A stretch of DNA of 64,000 nucleotides from Branchiostoma floridae (taxonomy: Eukaryota > Chordata > Leptocardii > Amphioxiformes > Branchiostomatidae), in the NCBI RefSeq assembly GCF_000003815.2, contig NC_049981.1, positions 9,568,649 through 9,632,648 of the forward strand. Direction: 5' to 3'. This document shows, in pieces, positions 1-12,959 of this stretch; the stretch's first letter is position 1; each line of letters starts with the position of its first letter. Position numbers and translations under genes: made by a program. The notes under the pieces were generated by a model. It had not been told where the DNA came from. It was given only the letters and a program-made list of their open reading frames with translations, and did no database searches.

Positions 1-1465
1 TTTACAGAAGAATGGGCATTAGAGAATGGTATGTTCCGTTATGGACAGTTCCAATGGCAAGTGGGACCAAGGTGGGACATGTGGACTTGAAGGAGGTTAA
101 CAAGGAGGTCTAAAGAATTGAACAGTAGGTATGCAGGTATGCAGGACAGAGGGGTTGGAAAAATATCTTCACCCCCTCCCCCCCATTTTCATGTTTTGGA
201 ACAGCCCAATTTGTTCACAACCTGTAGAGCATAATTTTGGGTGCTAAATAATATAGGGGCTTGCATGCTCTTTCACGCAGAGCATAATCAGCGTATGTGC
301 TGGCAATACAAATCACAAGGTATAGGGGCCACTTATGTTCAACTTCTCTGCTGTGCATATAATGTTGTTTAAGATTACACGAAAAGGCTGTCTTGATATA
401 TATGTACTGTTATCAAAGATTCAAATAGTAAACTAATAGTTATAGAAGAAACTTAACCAAATTTTGTGCCTGATTTCAGGTAAAGTAGAGTCAACTTTTG
501 AAATGGAATGAGCGAGGGTGACACCTCAGTGTAAACTTAGAAATACATGTACAAAATAAAGGCATAAAAATGTAAAATATTTGATGGCCATACAGCCACT
601 TTCTCATTGGTCAAAAAACTAATTGCCATCCTCTCATTGGCTGAACTGGTAATGGTGATAGACATTTGGGATTGGTCAACAAACACTCTTACTATTATCT
701 ATTTCATGACACTTAAGAAGGAAGCAGCGATCATCCTCTGGACCTTTTGTATCTTGGCTGTCTTCACGATCCCAATCCGATCCTTCAAGGCAAGACAGAA
801 CTGCATCTTGATATATTTATAACCTTGGTGATGGAGCAAGGTGGATACTGGATACTGGTGGCTAGAGATAAAACTTATTATATTAAAAGCAGTGCCTACT
901 ATAGTCCCTGGGGATGGAATGAACTAAGAGGCATCAATTGCTGAAAATAAAGCTAATTAAACCACTAGGCTGCTGATTGGTCAGGTTGGGCCAATCAGGT
1001 TGCTCCTATGGTTACTTTTGGTGAAGGCAAGGAGGTTAAAAACCTTTTTTAACCACCTTGGTGAAGGTAAGTTCAGCCATATGATTATCATTAAAATGAT
1101 TAACATAATTGTCTGACCAATCAGACGCCTAGCAGTTGCTAGGCTGCTGATTGGTCAGATGTAACTTATCATGTTATTCATAGGGCTCAACTTATCTTCA
1201 CCACAAAAACTTGAATGTAGTACATTTGTATTTGAAACTTGCCTGTGCCACTCTCTTTTGCTAAACTGCCTCTTCTTTTTAGCTCTTTCCCATGATTCAT
1301 TAGTATTCCCAGGGTGCAATGCACATTAACAAACAGGTTTGTTTTTAATCTGGTTTATGTTGAATTGGTAAAAGAAAAACAAAACATGGTAGTAATTAAT
1401 TGGAATATGTTTTGTACAATTAACCTGTATTAGTCTTTGATGAAATGTTGATGTTTGTTTCACAG
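1..1465. other. 5' flank or first intron of the aminopeptidase gene
   Basis: No recognisable coding exon was found. At 964-1161 the motif CTAGGCTGCTGATTGGTCAG occurs twice directly (near 965 and 1139) and once inverted (near 1111), making a local inverted-repeat cluster with CCAAT-type sequence. The missing start exon may lie here or left of the window. Confidence 0.5.
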
Positions 1466-2092
1466 ACCCTTACGTGGCACACAACGACCACTGAGGCGGA
1501 AACTATGGCTCCTCACACCGAAGTGCAGCCGCGACCGCTGCTGCTTCCTCTCCGCCTTCGGCCTCACGATTTTCATCATCCTCGTAACGTCCGCCGCCTA
1601 CATGCACTCCACATTCGCGTCTTCCTGCCCCTACGGCTTTCTGTTAGACACCTCCGAGAGAGTGAGCGTAAAAAAGGACCCCGTTACGGCAAGCGGAGAG
1701 ATATTCCCGTGGGACGATGTTCGTCTTCCGTCAACACTCGTACCTAACTCTTACCACATCCACCTCCACCCAAATCTCACCACCTTCAAGTTCACTGGGA
1801 ATGTGTCGATAAATGTTACCGTTGCGAAGAAAACGGACATGGTGGTCTTTCATGTAAAGGAGTTAAAAGTAACGCAATCTTCTGTGAAAACGTTAAACAA
1901 TACAGTGCCGATCGTGAAAGAGTTGGAATACACGGAAAATGAGCAGTACTGTTTAATGCTTGGCCAGGAACTGGAGGTAGGGCAGAACTATATTGTGGAA
2001 GTGCACTTCAGTGGAGAACTAAAAGACGGACTGTATGGGTTTTACAGGAGTACTTACACCTTAACCAATGATGATGGTGTCAAAGAAAAGAG
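1466..2092 (+). CDS. Aminopeptidase exon: cytosolic tail, membrane anchor, start of N-terminal beta domain
   Basis: The acceptor is a pyrimidine-rich tract ending CACAG at 1465, and the donor is AG|GTGAGG at 2092/2093 (phase 2 out). The exon encodes a basic stretch (RPLRRKLW), then a hydrophobic helix at about 1545-1607 ([20 protein letters not shown]), then an extracellular stalk and the first beta-sheet domain with several Asn glycosylation sequons. Basic residues before the single hydrophobic segment fit a type II signal anchor. No ATG lies in frame before the anchor, so the real start is further upstream and was not identified. Confidence 0.85.
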
Positions 2093-5000
2093 GTGAGGCA
2101 TGCATGGTAGGGCATTGGTACAGGCACTATGTAGGACCAGTCTGAAAATACCAGACCTGAAAATTCAGTGGACCAGATTTTGGACCAATTAGAAAATGAA
2201 CAGATGATAATATCGGCAGGCTTTCACATTTTTAGGCTTACCCATTACTGGTTTAAGAAAATAATTAGGGTAAAGTAGAGTAGAGTAGAGTTTATAATCA
2301 TTTCTCTAACTTGGAGTCCAAGAAAATAACAAGGGTAAAGTAGAGACTTCTAGTTCTACTAAGTTTTTACAGTCAAATTTGGTTCACAAGTAATATTGCA
2401 GAGAAGAATAAAAGGGATTAAAAGGCGCTGTAAATAGCAAATTATTTATGATGCCTGGTGTTCTGTTCCTGGTTGTCATAGACCTTTCCCTACAAACTCA
2501 TTATACTACAACTTGGCTTGCATTACATTTCTATGGTTGTTTCTACATAATGTACCACTTTTATATGGCTCCATTTGTGTCCAAGCACGAATTTACTTTG
2601 TCCGGGGGTACTTTAAATTTATTTGGGGGGGGGGTGTTTAATTGGGAGATTTGAGTAAGTCTCTGTGAACGTAAAGTATTCAACAATACACAGAGTAACA
2701 TTTGTAACTGCAATGTTGTTATCTGGCAGGGTCCTTGCCACCACGCAGTTCGAGGCTGCCAATGCTCGTGCCGCGTTTCCGTGCTTTGACGAGCCAGCGC
2801 TGAAGGCGACCTTTCAACTCCACATGGTCCGAGAGGGGAGACATTCTACACTCTTCAACATGCCCAAGGTATGTACACTGTACTCATTTTGTGAAAGACA
2901 GTCACATTCTCTTGAAGGTTTTCAACTATTTCAGCCCGCAGTAACAGATACATGCAATGCGGAATGTTATAATCATTAATTGTGTCATACCTGGGCCATG
3001 ATAACATTGATAGAAGTGTTCCTCAAATGGGGGATAACATGGATTATCACATGGGGTTCTATTGTTATCACACGTCTTTATTAAATTTTATTGAACATCA
3101 AATCTTACTAATTGACAAACAAATCATACTTCGTTAATCATAATCTTTAATGTTCATAGTAAACTGGCAAAAAAACATTCTTTTGAGAAGAAAACAGTGG
3201 TTTATCATTATAAAGACTACATACAATTGAAAGATTTCAGAATGTTTTCTTTTTTTCTGCTTCTTAAAATAACGTTTTTTGTGTGACTTGCCAGGCTCCA
3301 AACATCAATTAACTTGATTAGCTGGCAGCAGGAATCAACTGAAAGACACATAGATTGTAACATTTGATGTTCAGTAACTTCAAAATGTTGCGTATTTGGT
3401 ACAAATGCCTTTGTTCATTGAACGGCACTGTTATTTCTGAATAAGGAAGTATTGATTTTTTGGTGACATAAGCACTTTAATGAATGAGTGAAAGCTGTTG
3501 TTGTTGATGTTTACTTTTGTTGTTTGCAGGACCATACAGATGAATACCCTGGTGGCTTGTATATGGACGTATTTCAAGAGTCCGTACCAATGAGCACGTA
3601 TCTCGTCTGTTTCATCGTGTCAGACTTCCAGTCTCTACAGACTTCCACTGATAGTGACATAGCGGTACCAACACTGTTTGTTTCTTAGTTTGAGCCTCGG
3701 TTTATTTTTTTGTTTAGGCCATGTTGATTTGATTATATGGATGACATCCTCCGGGAACTCCAAAACTGATGCGAGCGAGCGAATAAAAAAAAAGTTTGGC
3801 AAAAAAAAAAGTTGCCTTCAGTATGAAATCAAAGTGGCCAGGAAGGTTGAACATAGGACTTAACACACATAGTATGGTATACCAACAGTCAGGTGTAGGG
3901 ACCAGTAGATCATACGGGTGCAAAAAAATTTTTTTCTTCTTGGACCAATCCGAAAAAAACAGACCTGAAAAAAAAACCAGAGGAACAGGTTTCGCCAATT
4001 ACAAAATGGACACAGTATGTCGGCAGCCATTTGGGGTCTAACCGGGGGGCCAAGAAGACAACAAGAGCGAAGTCAAGTAGAGATTATAGCAAATTGCACC
4101 AAGTTTCTACAGTCAAAGGTACAGAGACAGTTAGCCTTTATTACATGGAGATGGGATTTTAAAATGCAGTGGGAGTCCAATAATCCACCAAACAGATTCC
4201 TTTGTAGCAAAATTGACCAATTACCATTGTTTTGAGTATTGCCAGTTCTCAAGTTTCCACAGACAATAAGTTCCAGGTTCAGGTCCGGACCTGGAAATGA
4301 TCCTCTGGACCTGAATTTTCTGTACTGGTACCTCCTCCAACCAACAAGAGATTTTTTTTTTCTGTCCTTTCACATCTTATTCTTTGATTTTAGATTCATT
4401 TTGGCATTCTATGGCATTAGTTATCTATTTTCTGATACTTTTTTTTCAATCTACGGATTATTTGTGCTCATTTTACAGCTGCTTTGCACGATTTATTGTG
4501 TGGTCGAAAACTTCTTTTTTTTTTTGGAAATGGCCGAAAATTGGTGCGAGCGCGGATGTCATCCATATAATCAAATCAACGTGGCCTTACTTATTTTGCA
4601 TTGTAAAAAAATAGATACATGACAATGAAATACGAAAGAGACATTACAGTGCAAGGGAGGCTAAAAGCTTCAGAATCTGCTTGATATGTACAAAGGCCTC
4701 TCTTTAACATGGCATGTCATGACTTTTGAATTATACTAGCTATGTATAAGTTCAATGTAAACTGGCAAAGCTGGCAGCTTCTGTCATTTTTGTAGATATT
4801 TTTCTTTACGCATAACATTGCAATATTCCACATTCCACCAGGTGGCAGTGCACGCTCCTGAAGACCGTATCGACCAGGCGCACTATGCTCTTAGTGTGGC
4901 CAAGACTGTTCTGCAATACTACGAGACATTCTTCGGTGTTAAGTACCCCCTGCCTAAAATGGGTAAGCAGATATAAAACATGGAAGTAAAGTAAAGCAGT

Positions 5001-8000
5001 ATTCAGTTATGTATTCATTGGTTGAATACAGTAAATCTTAAAGTATTTGCTGTATTTTGAAGTTTGCAGTCCCTGATGTTATGCCCTAAGGCGCAGGTAG
5101 AATTGGCCGATGGCGTGAGTTTAACGTTTAATACCCCGTGTCGTATTCTATTAACATGAAAAAACACACGACTAAATGCCATATATGCCAGAAGTTGGAC
5201 AAATTTTGTGTTCTCCAACAGAAAACAGCAATTCCTACATCCGAATCTTGAAGTTTTCAACAGTTTCACACTCGGTGCACTTGAAATACGTTCAAATGAT
5301 TCTTTGGACTGTGTGACAACAGTAGAAGCCCAGGTGATAACCCAAATTATCAGTTAGTGTAGAACACTCATATTGAACTTTATTGCAGCCCAGGTATAAC
5401 ATAGTGTTCAGTACCAACCTGGTGTGTTACACCATGAGGTTGTTCACTGGGTATGCAATTGAATTAGAACGAACCTATTGTTTGTATTGCATACAAAAGA
5501 ATACACCATTGTGTACACAGGTGTATTCCATTGCGAGACTTGGCCATTCCGTGATCAAGATGTACTGAGCAGACATTGAAAATTTGGAGTTAGTGTCTTA
5601 CGTGTTTTCAAGAGTCACTAATTGAAGAATTATTCTCTTAACTTACTCATACGTGACTGATGAACCTCTTCAGCAACAAACAAAACTGTTATTTCTGATC
5701 TAACAGATCTGGTGGCCATTCCGGACTTCGGGGCAGGCGCGATGGAGAACTGGGGCTTGGTGACCTACCGTGAGACCGCCATCTTGTACAACGCCGACGA
5801 GTCGTCCGCCAGCGACAAGCAGTGGGTTGCCATAGTGATCGCTCATGAGTTTGCACATCAGGTAGGGAGGTCGCAAAGATCAAGGAAATGTAAGTTGCGC
5901 AGTGCTCACCCCAGTTCTTCTGCGCCAGGGGTCTGAGGTAGTGCGTGTTAAAAAAGTGACAAAAGGATTCCGAGATTGTATGTTTGAGTTTACATTTCTC
6001 CTTATTTACTGCAGAATGACACTAAATGCTAACATGGTTGAAAAGCGTAGGAAATGGTGTGTTTTTTGTGCAAATTGTGTTTTGGCCCTACTCTCATTTC
6101 CGGGTATTCTTACAGTATGCCTTGAATGTAAACCGGCTCCGTGAACTAGATTAACCTCTGAGGCGCTGTGTAAGCAAAGTTGCAATGATGCGCATGATGG
6201 ATGATTAAAAAACAGTAGTTCTAGAATTTTCTTTATAATTTCTCTTGGTGACAGTATCAGTGTGTTTGCCGGAAAAGCCTTTTTAATAGGTTTTATCCAA
6301 TGCAAAAATGCCCAAATTTGTGCATTATTTTCTTCATGAAAATGTTTGTGGGTTGGTTTGTATAATAGAACCAGATGCTGCCTTGCTGCGTGTCTATGAA
6401 GTTACTGTGTTACACCGAAGGGCGGTTATACGGGCTATATTATTTGTATATAGATACAGATACGATACAGATGTTGTTTTCTTGTGTTGCAGTGGTTTGG
6501 TAACCTGGTAACCATGAAGTGGTGGAACGACCTCTGGCTCAACGAGGGCTTCGCCAGCTTTGTGGAGTTCATAGGAACCGACAAGGTGTCCCCAGAGTGG
6601 AAAATGGTATGGTCCATGTAGTGGAACAAATAAAGTTTCTTTAGATAAGATATACTAAACTTTGCCTCAGGACTTACCACCAGAGGCTGTAACCAAATAA
6701 TAGCTAAACAAGTTTCAAAGACAAAGAACGAATCTGTTGTCTTTTAGGTCACTGTTTGTTTAATTTTGCATCATTTGCCAATTACAAAATCAAGGTCACG
6801 CAAACTTTTGGTTGCTCAACAATTACGTAGCAATTGTAGAAAGAGTAGAAAGGGGTCTTAAGTAGAACATTCTTAAGTAGATCATTCCATAGCACTCGAT
6901 AAGAGTAGGGGTGTATGTAGGGGTCTATCCAGTGGATTAAATAAATCTGTCCAGGCAACTTGTACACTTCCTTACAAACCTGACAAGCCTGATATGGTAC
7001 CCACAGGTTGGTTAATTTCTTTATGTCATGCCTGTGATGCGAAAACATTTGATACAGGTGTTCCGGACTGGGCCGTAACTTCCGTATCGCACAGTTTCGA
7101 AAGGCGTATCACACAGAACGCGCTGTCAAAAATTCGATCAGACACTGGCTTCTCGAACCAAATTGTTACATTTTTACGATGGCACCGCAGCAGATCAAAA
7201 TTCAATAGAAAGTAATGACTCTCGTTCTGCGCGTTTTCAAATGTTTAATGATACTTGTTTGATATTGGCCGAACTCTGCCTTCAATGTGAGTCGAAGCTA
7301 TTCCTCTGGACAGCGCCTTGACATCGGAACAAATCGAGCTGTTATTATGAACTTTCATTTCTAGTCATTAGCTGAACTCAGGTTAACTCGAAGTGAGATC
7401 AAAGCATGTTCCGTTAACTGATCAAAGCCTGTTCCTTTACCCGGTTCTTTTGTTCAAATAGACGAATGAATTTGTCGCAATGTGTATGAAGGACATGTTT
7501 TTTGCTTTGGGGGGGGATAAACTTGGGTTTTCTCAGGTGGGTATGACATAAATAAAATACAACTTCGGCCGAAGGGTGATCCGACCCGTGGGAGGGCTGA
7601 GACCGAGGGTGATGCGGAATACACCATGTTGTATTCTATATGTATCAGAGCCTTCTAACAGGTTGAGGCCCTCGCAGTGACGGTTCGCTGTGCCCTTGGT
7701 TGGTTCGCCGCAACCCGCACACTTCTTGGATCATGTTCCCTTTGACGCCATCTTACAATACGTAGAAATCGGGGAGAGCTGAAGATGAGCGTGTTCTGGC
7801 CAGAGAAACTGGAGCGACCGATCTCCCGCTGGCGAGGGTCGGAGGCCGCATCATATTAAATGCTTTGATCCTTGGCCAAACCTCCCCTAATCACTGAGGC
7901 AATACAAACAAGCAAAGAAACCCACAACCCTTTCTTTACCTCAACACCAAAAATAATTGCTATTTGTTGCTCTCCCTTTACAGCTGGACCAGTTTGTAGT

Positions 8001-11000
8001 GACAGACCTCCAGACTGCGCTGGCTGCTGACTCCCTCAGTAACTCCCACCCAATCTCCGTCACTGTGGGCCGCCCCGAAGAAGTGGAGGAGATCTTTGAC
8101 AGCATCTCCTACGACAAGGTGTGTTTCTGTACAGGCAGTCCATAGCCTGAATATAGAGACTCTATTTGTACGACCCTTGCTTTATTTCCACCGACATTTC
8201 GGTGACCGTCTGTCTGTCACCTTCTGAGTAATTTTGACTGGTTCACAGTGTACTGCAACCCGTAAGCTCAAGCCCCCTTCACATAGCAAGAATCAGCGGG
8301 AATGCCGTCGGAATGAAAATTCTTTTTTATTCCTGGCAATTCCTGGCAATTCGTAGTGTGTTCCAGAAATTCTTACTGCATTCCAGCTATTTGTGCCCGT
8401 TCTTTTGCCTGGCCCGAAAGTTTTTGACATGTTAAAAACTGTCGACGTGCATTCGAAGTGGAGAAATATCGAACAGCATTCAAAGTGTATTCTAAGTGTA
8501 TTCCAACTATTCTAACTGCATTAGGACCGCATTCTGCAGCATTCCAACATTATTCGAAACATTCTTATCTCATTTGATGGGGAACCAAAACGGCAAGCCA
8601 CTTCGGATCCTGCCGGAATGTGGCCAAAAGAATATCTGGAATGCAATAAGAATTTCTAGAATACACTACGAATTGCCAGGAATAGAAAAGACTTTTCATT
8701 CTGACGGCATTTTGGCTCATTCCTTCTTGTGTGAAGGGGGTATAAGGTCCATTTGAAATTCCCACTCGGAATGGCCCCGAATGTGGCACAAGTTTTGCAA
8801 ATACTTCATTCCGGCTGGTTCTGCTTGATTCCTGCTAGTTTGGTTTCAGTGTGAAGGCCCTATTAGCAATGCAGTCATAAATGTAAAGTATTTACATATA
8901 TAACGTTACAGTGATTGTTCTATGCAATGTTTAAAATGCAGCCCCAATAGCTATAGCTGCATTTCTGTCATTTCTGTCATCGCTGTCATTTCCCAATGCC
9001 ACAAATGACACCATCCTACAATGGGTTTTCAGCTTTGACCTTGAGCTTTGACCTTTCAGGGTGCATCGATTCTGAGGATGCTGGAGTCGTTCCTTGGTAG
9101 AGAGACATTCCTTCAAGGCCTGACGTCCTACCTTCAGGAACACCAGTTTGGGAATGCTGCCACTGATGACCTGTGGAAGGCTCTTGATCAGGTAATCTCC
9201 TCTTCTGATACATATAGAATACAACACGAACTTCAATACTTGGCCACAAGCGAATGCCGATGATGATTCCGTATCACCCAAGGTCCCCGCCCGACCGCGG
9301 GTAGGATCGCTCGAAGGCCGTAAGGTGATCCAACCCGCTGGAGGGCTGGGACCAAGCGTGATGCAGAATACACCGTGTTGTATCTTATTTATGTCATACC
9401 CACCTGAGAAAACACAAATTTGGTGCCCTTTGAACAAACATTGTTACAACAGCAATGTTCCAACGTCCTATTTTTCGACCGCGCTGCACTGGCGTGCGCA
9501 GAATGCATTCAAAATATTTGATGGAAGCCTGTGTGATACAACTTCGAAGTTTGTGTGGTACGGCTTTTATCAACCGGTCCGGAACACCTATATCAAACGT
9601 TATCACGGCCCAGGTATGACATAAAAACTGGTACCATGTGGCCAAATAGATCCAGGAAAAATAAGTGGCAAATGATACGTTTTTTTTCCATGGGTTTCTG
9701 CTCCAGATTTTTTTGGCTATAGATATGCACATTTTTCTTTATTTCCTGAAATGTCTGTTGATTGTAGCTTTTTTTATGCTGGATGACCAAGGTATCAGCA
9801 GAAACATTGGAAACTTATTTGTTGTTTGAATGTAATTTTGGCTTTCAAACAGATATATTTTTGCCCCACAATGCATGGATTTGACCTGTAACCTTTACCC
9901 TCTGACCCAGGCTGCGCGTACTGCTGGGAAAGCCGACATGAACATCAAACGGGTGATGGACACGTGGACCAATCAGATGGGGTATCCTGTCGTCAAGGTA
10001 ACGAGACAGAACAGTAAACTCGTCCTGGAGCAGGAGCGCTTCCTACTGATGCCCCCCTCCCCCGCTTGTGGAGGGGTGGTGGAGTTTACCTCCCCATACA
10101 GGTACTGCAAATCAGTTTAAAAGTTCATCCCAAAGTTGATGTAAGCATGTGTGAAGTCTTAGAATCTAAATTGTTAGGAAGGATTTACAAATGACTAAAC
10201 ACATTGTACTTACAACAGTTACAACTTACAACACATTCATTATTTTTCAATTTTTTTGTTCTTTGTCTTTGGTAAACTTTGCTCAGGCTTGAAATACATT
10301 TTGTGCAAGTTTAAAATAAAATCACTACATTTTATGATAGGACAAGAAGCATTATTCAAATACAGATCAATCTCTACAACTGGATAAATCAGAGATTTAT
10401 TTCCGGACGTTTCCAGTGACATCCATCACTCTTCTTCACCGTCACAAGAGAAGATGACTGATGGATGTCACTCAAAACATCCGGAAGTAAAGCTCTTTTT
10501 TTAATCCAGGTGTAGAGATTGAATTGTAGTTGATTATCGTTTACCTGGATATGTCTAACCTACATAACCGATAAAAGCATTGTACAGCATCAATGTTCAT
10601 CTTCCAATGAGAATTTGCTCATTTACAGCTTCTTTGTACAATTTACTTTATAATTGTAGAACTTTTGGGGGGGGGGGGAACAGGCAAAAATTAATGCAGA
10701 TGTCAGCCATATATTCAAGTTAGTGTGTTGATTAGCTTATAAACTGGACTGAGATAATTAGCTGGAAAATTTACCCAATTCTTACAGTAACCACCTAACC
10801 CTTACCCTATAGGTATGAATGGATCATCCCCCTAACATACGTCACATCAGCCTTCCCAAAGGGCCAACAGACTCTATTCTTGGACACCAGACATAGTAAG
10901 TCAGCACAACTAGTCTTAATGCATGTATCTGTATCTGCGTTCTATATCTGCATGGCTGATATACTAGTAATCATTATAAATGCCATTTGGTGTAACGCAC

Positions 11001-12928
11001 CTGCTTTGCAGGCATGCAGCATAACAGCTGGTTTGTATGTTAGACTCATCATACCTTACCTTTGGGGTGTTGTAACATAAAGGTGTCGGAACATAGAGGT
11101 ATGGTAACATAGTGCTGTAAGAACATAGTACTGTCGGAACATAGTACTGTCGGAACATAAGTACTGTCGGAACATAGTGCTGTCGGAACATAGTGCTGTC
11201 GGAACATAGTGCTGTCGGAACATAGTGCTGTCGGAACATAGTGCTGTCGGAACATAGTGCTGTCGGAACATAGTGCTGTCGGAACATAGTGCTGTCGGAA
11301 CATAGTGCTGTCGGAACATAGTGCTGTCGGAACATAGTGCTGTCGGAACATAGTGCTGTCGGAACATAGTGCTACTTTAACATAGCAGTGTCGGAACATA
11401 GAGCTTTTGGAAATCAAGGGTTATATCACCTCTGGACCTATAAGCGTTGACATTAATGATGAGTTTGTAATATGATAATTTTGTTGTCCTCTTGTTGCAG
11501 CTACAATTTCTCTGGACAACAACTCGCCAGAATGGGTCAAGTTCAACACCAACCAAACAGGCTTCTACCGGGTGAACTATGACCCCGATAACTGGGACGC
11601 TCTCATTGGTCTGCTGCAGGAAAATCATGAGGTCTATCTTTGTTGTTGTTGTTGTTTTGAAAATGGCACTTTGTTTTCAGAGAATTCTGGCATATTTTTA
11701 CCTTTAATAAAGCATACACACACAAACAGACTCACATCATCATCATCAGTCAACGTGTGTACATGACGGGGTAATACCGCCTCTTGCGGGATGACATACC
11801 CTTTTGCTGGCTGCAGACTCACATACACATTATAAGAAAATGATATAAAATTGATTATTACAGAACCCTATGTGAGTATGCAAAACACAATGATTTATTG
11901 TGTGTGAAATGTCAACCTTTAATTTATACGTGACGATTACTACTACAATTATAACAGCAAAAAACTTTGCCTACATTATATAAGATGTAGTGCTTACATC
12001 TGTGTTGATCCCAAATATGCAAATGAGCATTAGTCATCTTCTAACTTATTGTCTTTCTTCGCTCTAACCAGGCACTTAACAGTGCTGACCGAGCTGGCTT
12101 GCTAGACGACGCTTTCTTCCTGGTCAGGTCAGTTAAATGTAGAGGTTTTAAATTTGGTAAGATATGCTGGATAGAAAGGGAAATTTTGTCTTTCAATTTC
12201 TTGCATTTCTTGCTGGCAAATGACTGAACTACGAAGTTCTTCATTCACAACCAGGGAATTAACATTAGTTCATCTTTATCCGTGAAGTAACCTATATCCA
12301 TTGTGTTGCTAAACAGGGTATCCAGGGATATCAAGTCGATGGACGGTAGTTTCAAATTGTACTATTCTCAAAATATAGCACTTTAAAACCATCATCTGTC
12401 AACTTGATATCCCTAAACACATTGGTCTTAAAAAGAACGGATAAAGGTTACCCAATGGATAAAGGTGAACTGGTGTTACATTACAGTCAATGTTTTGTTG
12501 ACCGCCAGTCACCTTCCCCATGGAAATCTGTTAACAGCGACACTGAGCTACAGCACAATGTGAACCAGTCAATATTACCTTGAAGAAGGTAACAGATGGT
12601 CACCAAAATGTCAACTTGTATGTTACTTCCTTGTTGTGAGTAAAAAGCTTTCAATGTATATTTGTATTTTTTTCATTTCAAACATTTCCTCTTTTACAGG
12701 GCTGGCCTCCTTGGGTTGGAAAAGTCTATGGAACTTGTAAAATACGTCAAGAAAGAAAGAGACTACGTACCCATAGCAACAGCATTAGGTGGACTGGGCT
12801 ACATTGCAAAACTACTGGAGACAGAAAATGATGAAGACCTGTACAACAACATGAAGGTATGGACTTCGTATTCTTATTTGCATTCACCTTGATATCATTA
12901 TCCCAATCACAACGTCATCTCTATCAAT

Positions 12929-12959
<31 letters not shown>

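Noticed and set aside
1020-1080. Possible start exon ending at the donor AAGGTAAGTT (1067)
   Set aside because: The ATG upstream meets a stop after 14 codons, and the segment lies in an inverted-repeat cluster.
1445-1747. Overlapping frame starting at an ATG at 1445
   Set aside because: It overlaps the aminopeptidase exon in a different frame and has no family features. The ATG sits inside the splice acceptor region.
11075-11405. CRISPR-like array
   Set aside because: There are no spacers; the units are contiguous. The organism is an animal.
10964-11417. Three long reverse-strand frames with a periodic peptide ([16 protein letters not shown])
   Set aside because: They are translations of the 16-bp minisatellite. 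All three frames give the same peptide because 48 bp equals three units and 16 codons. The array is intronic.
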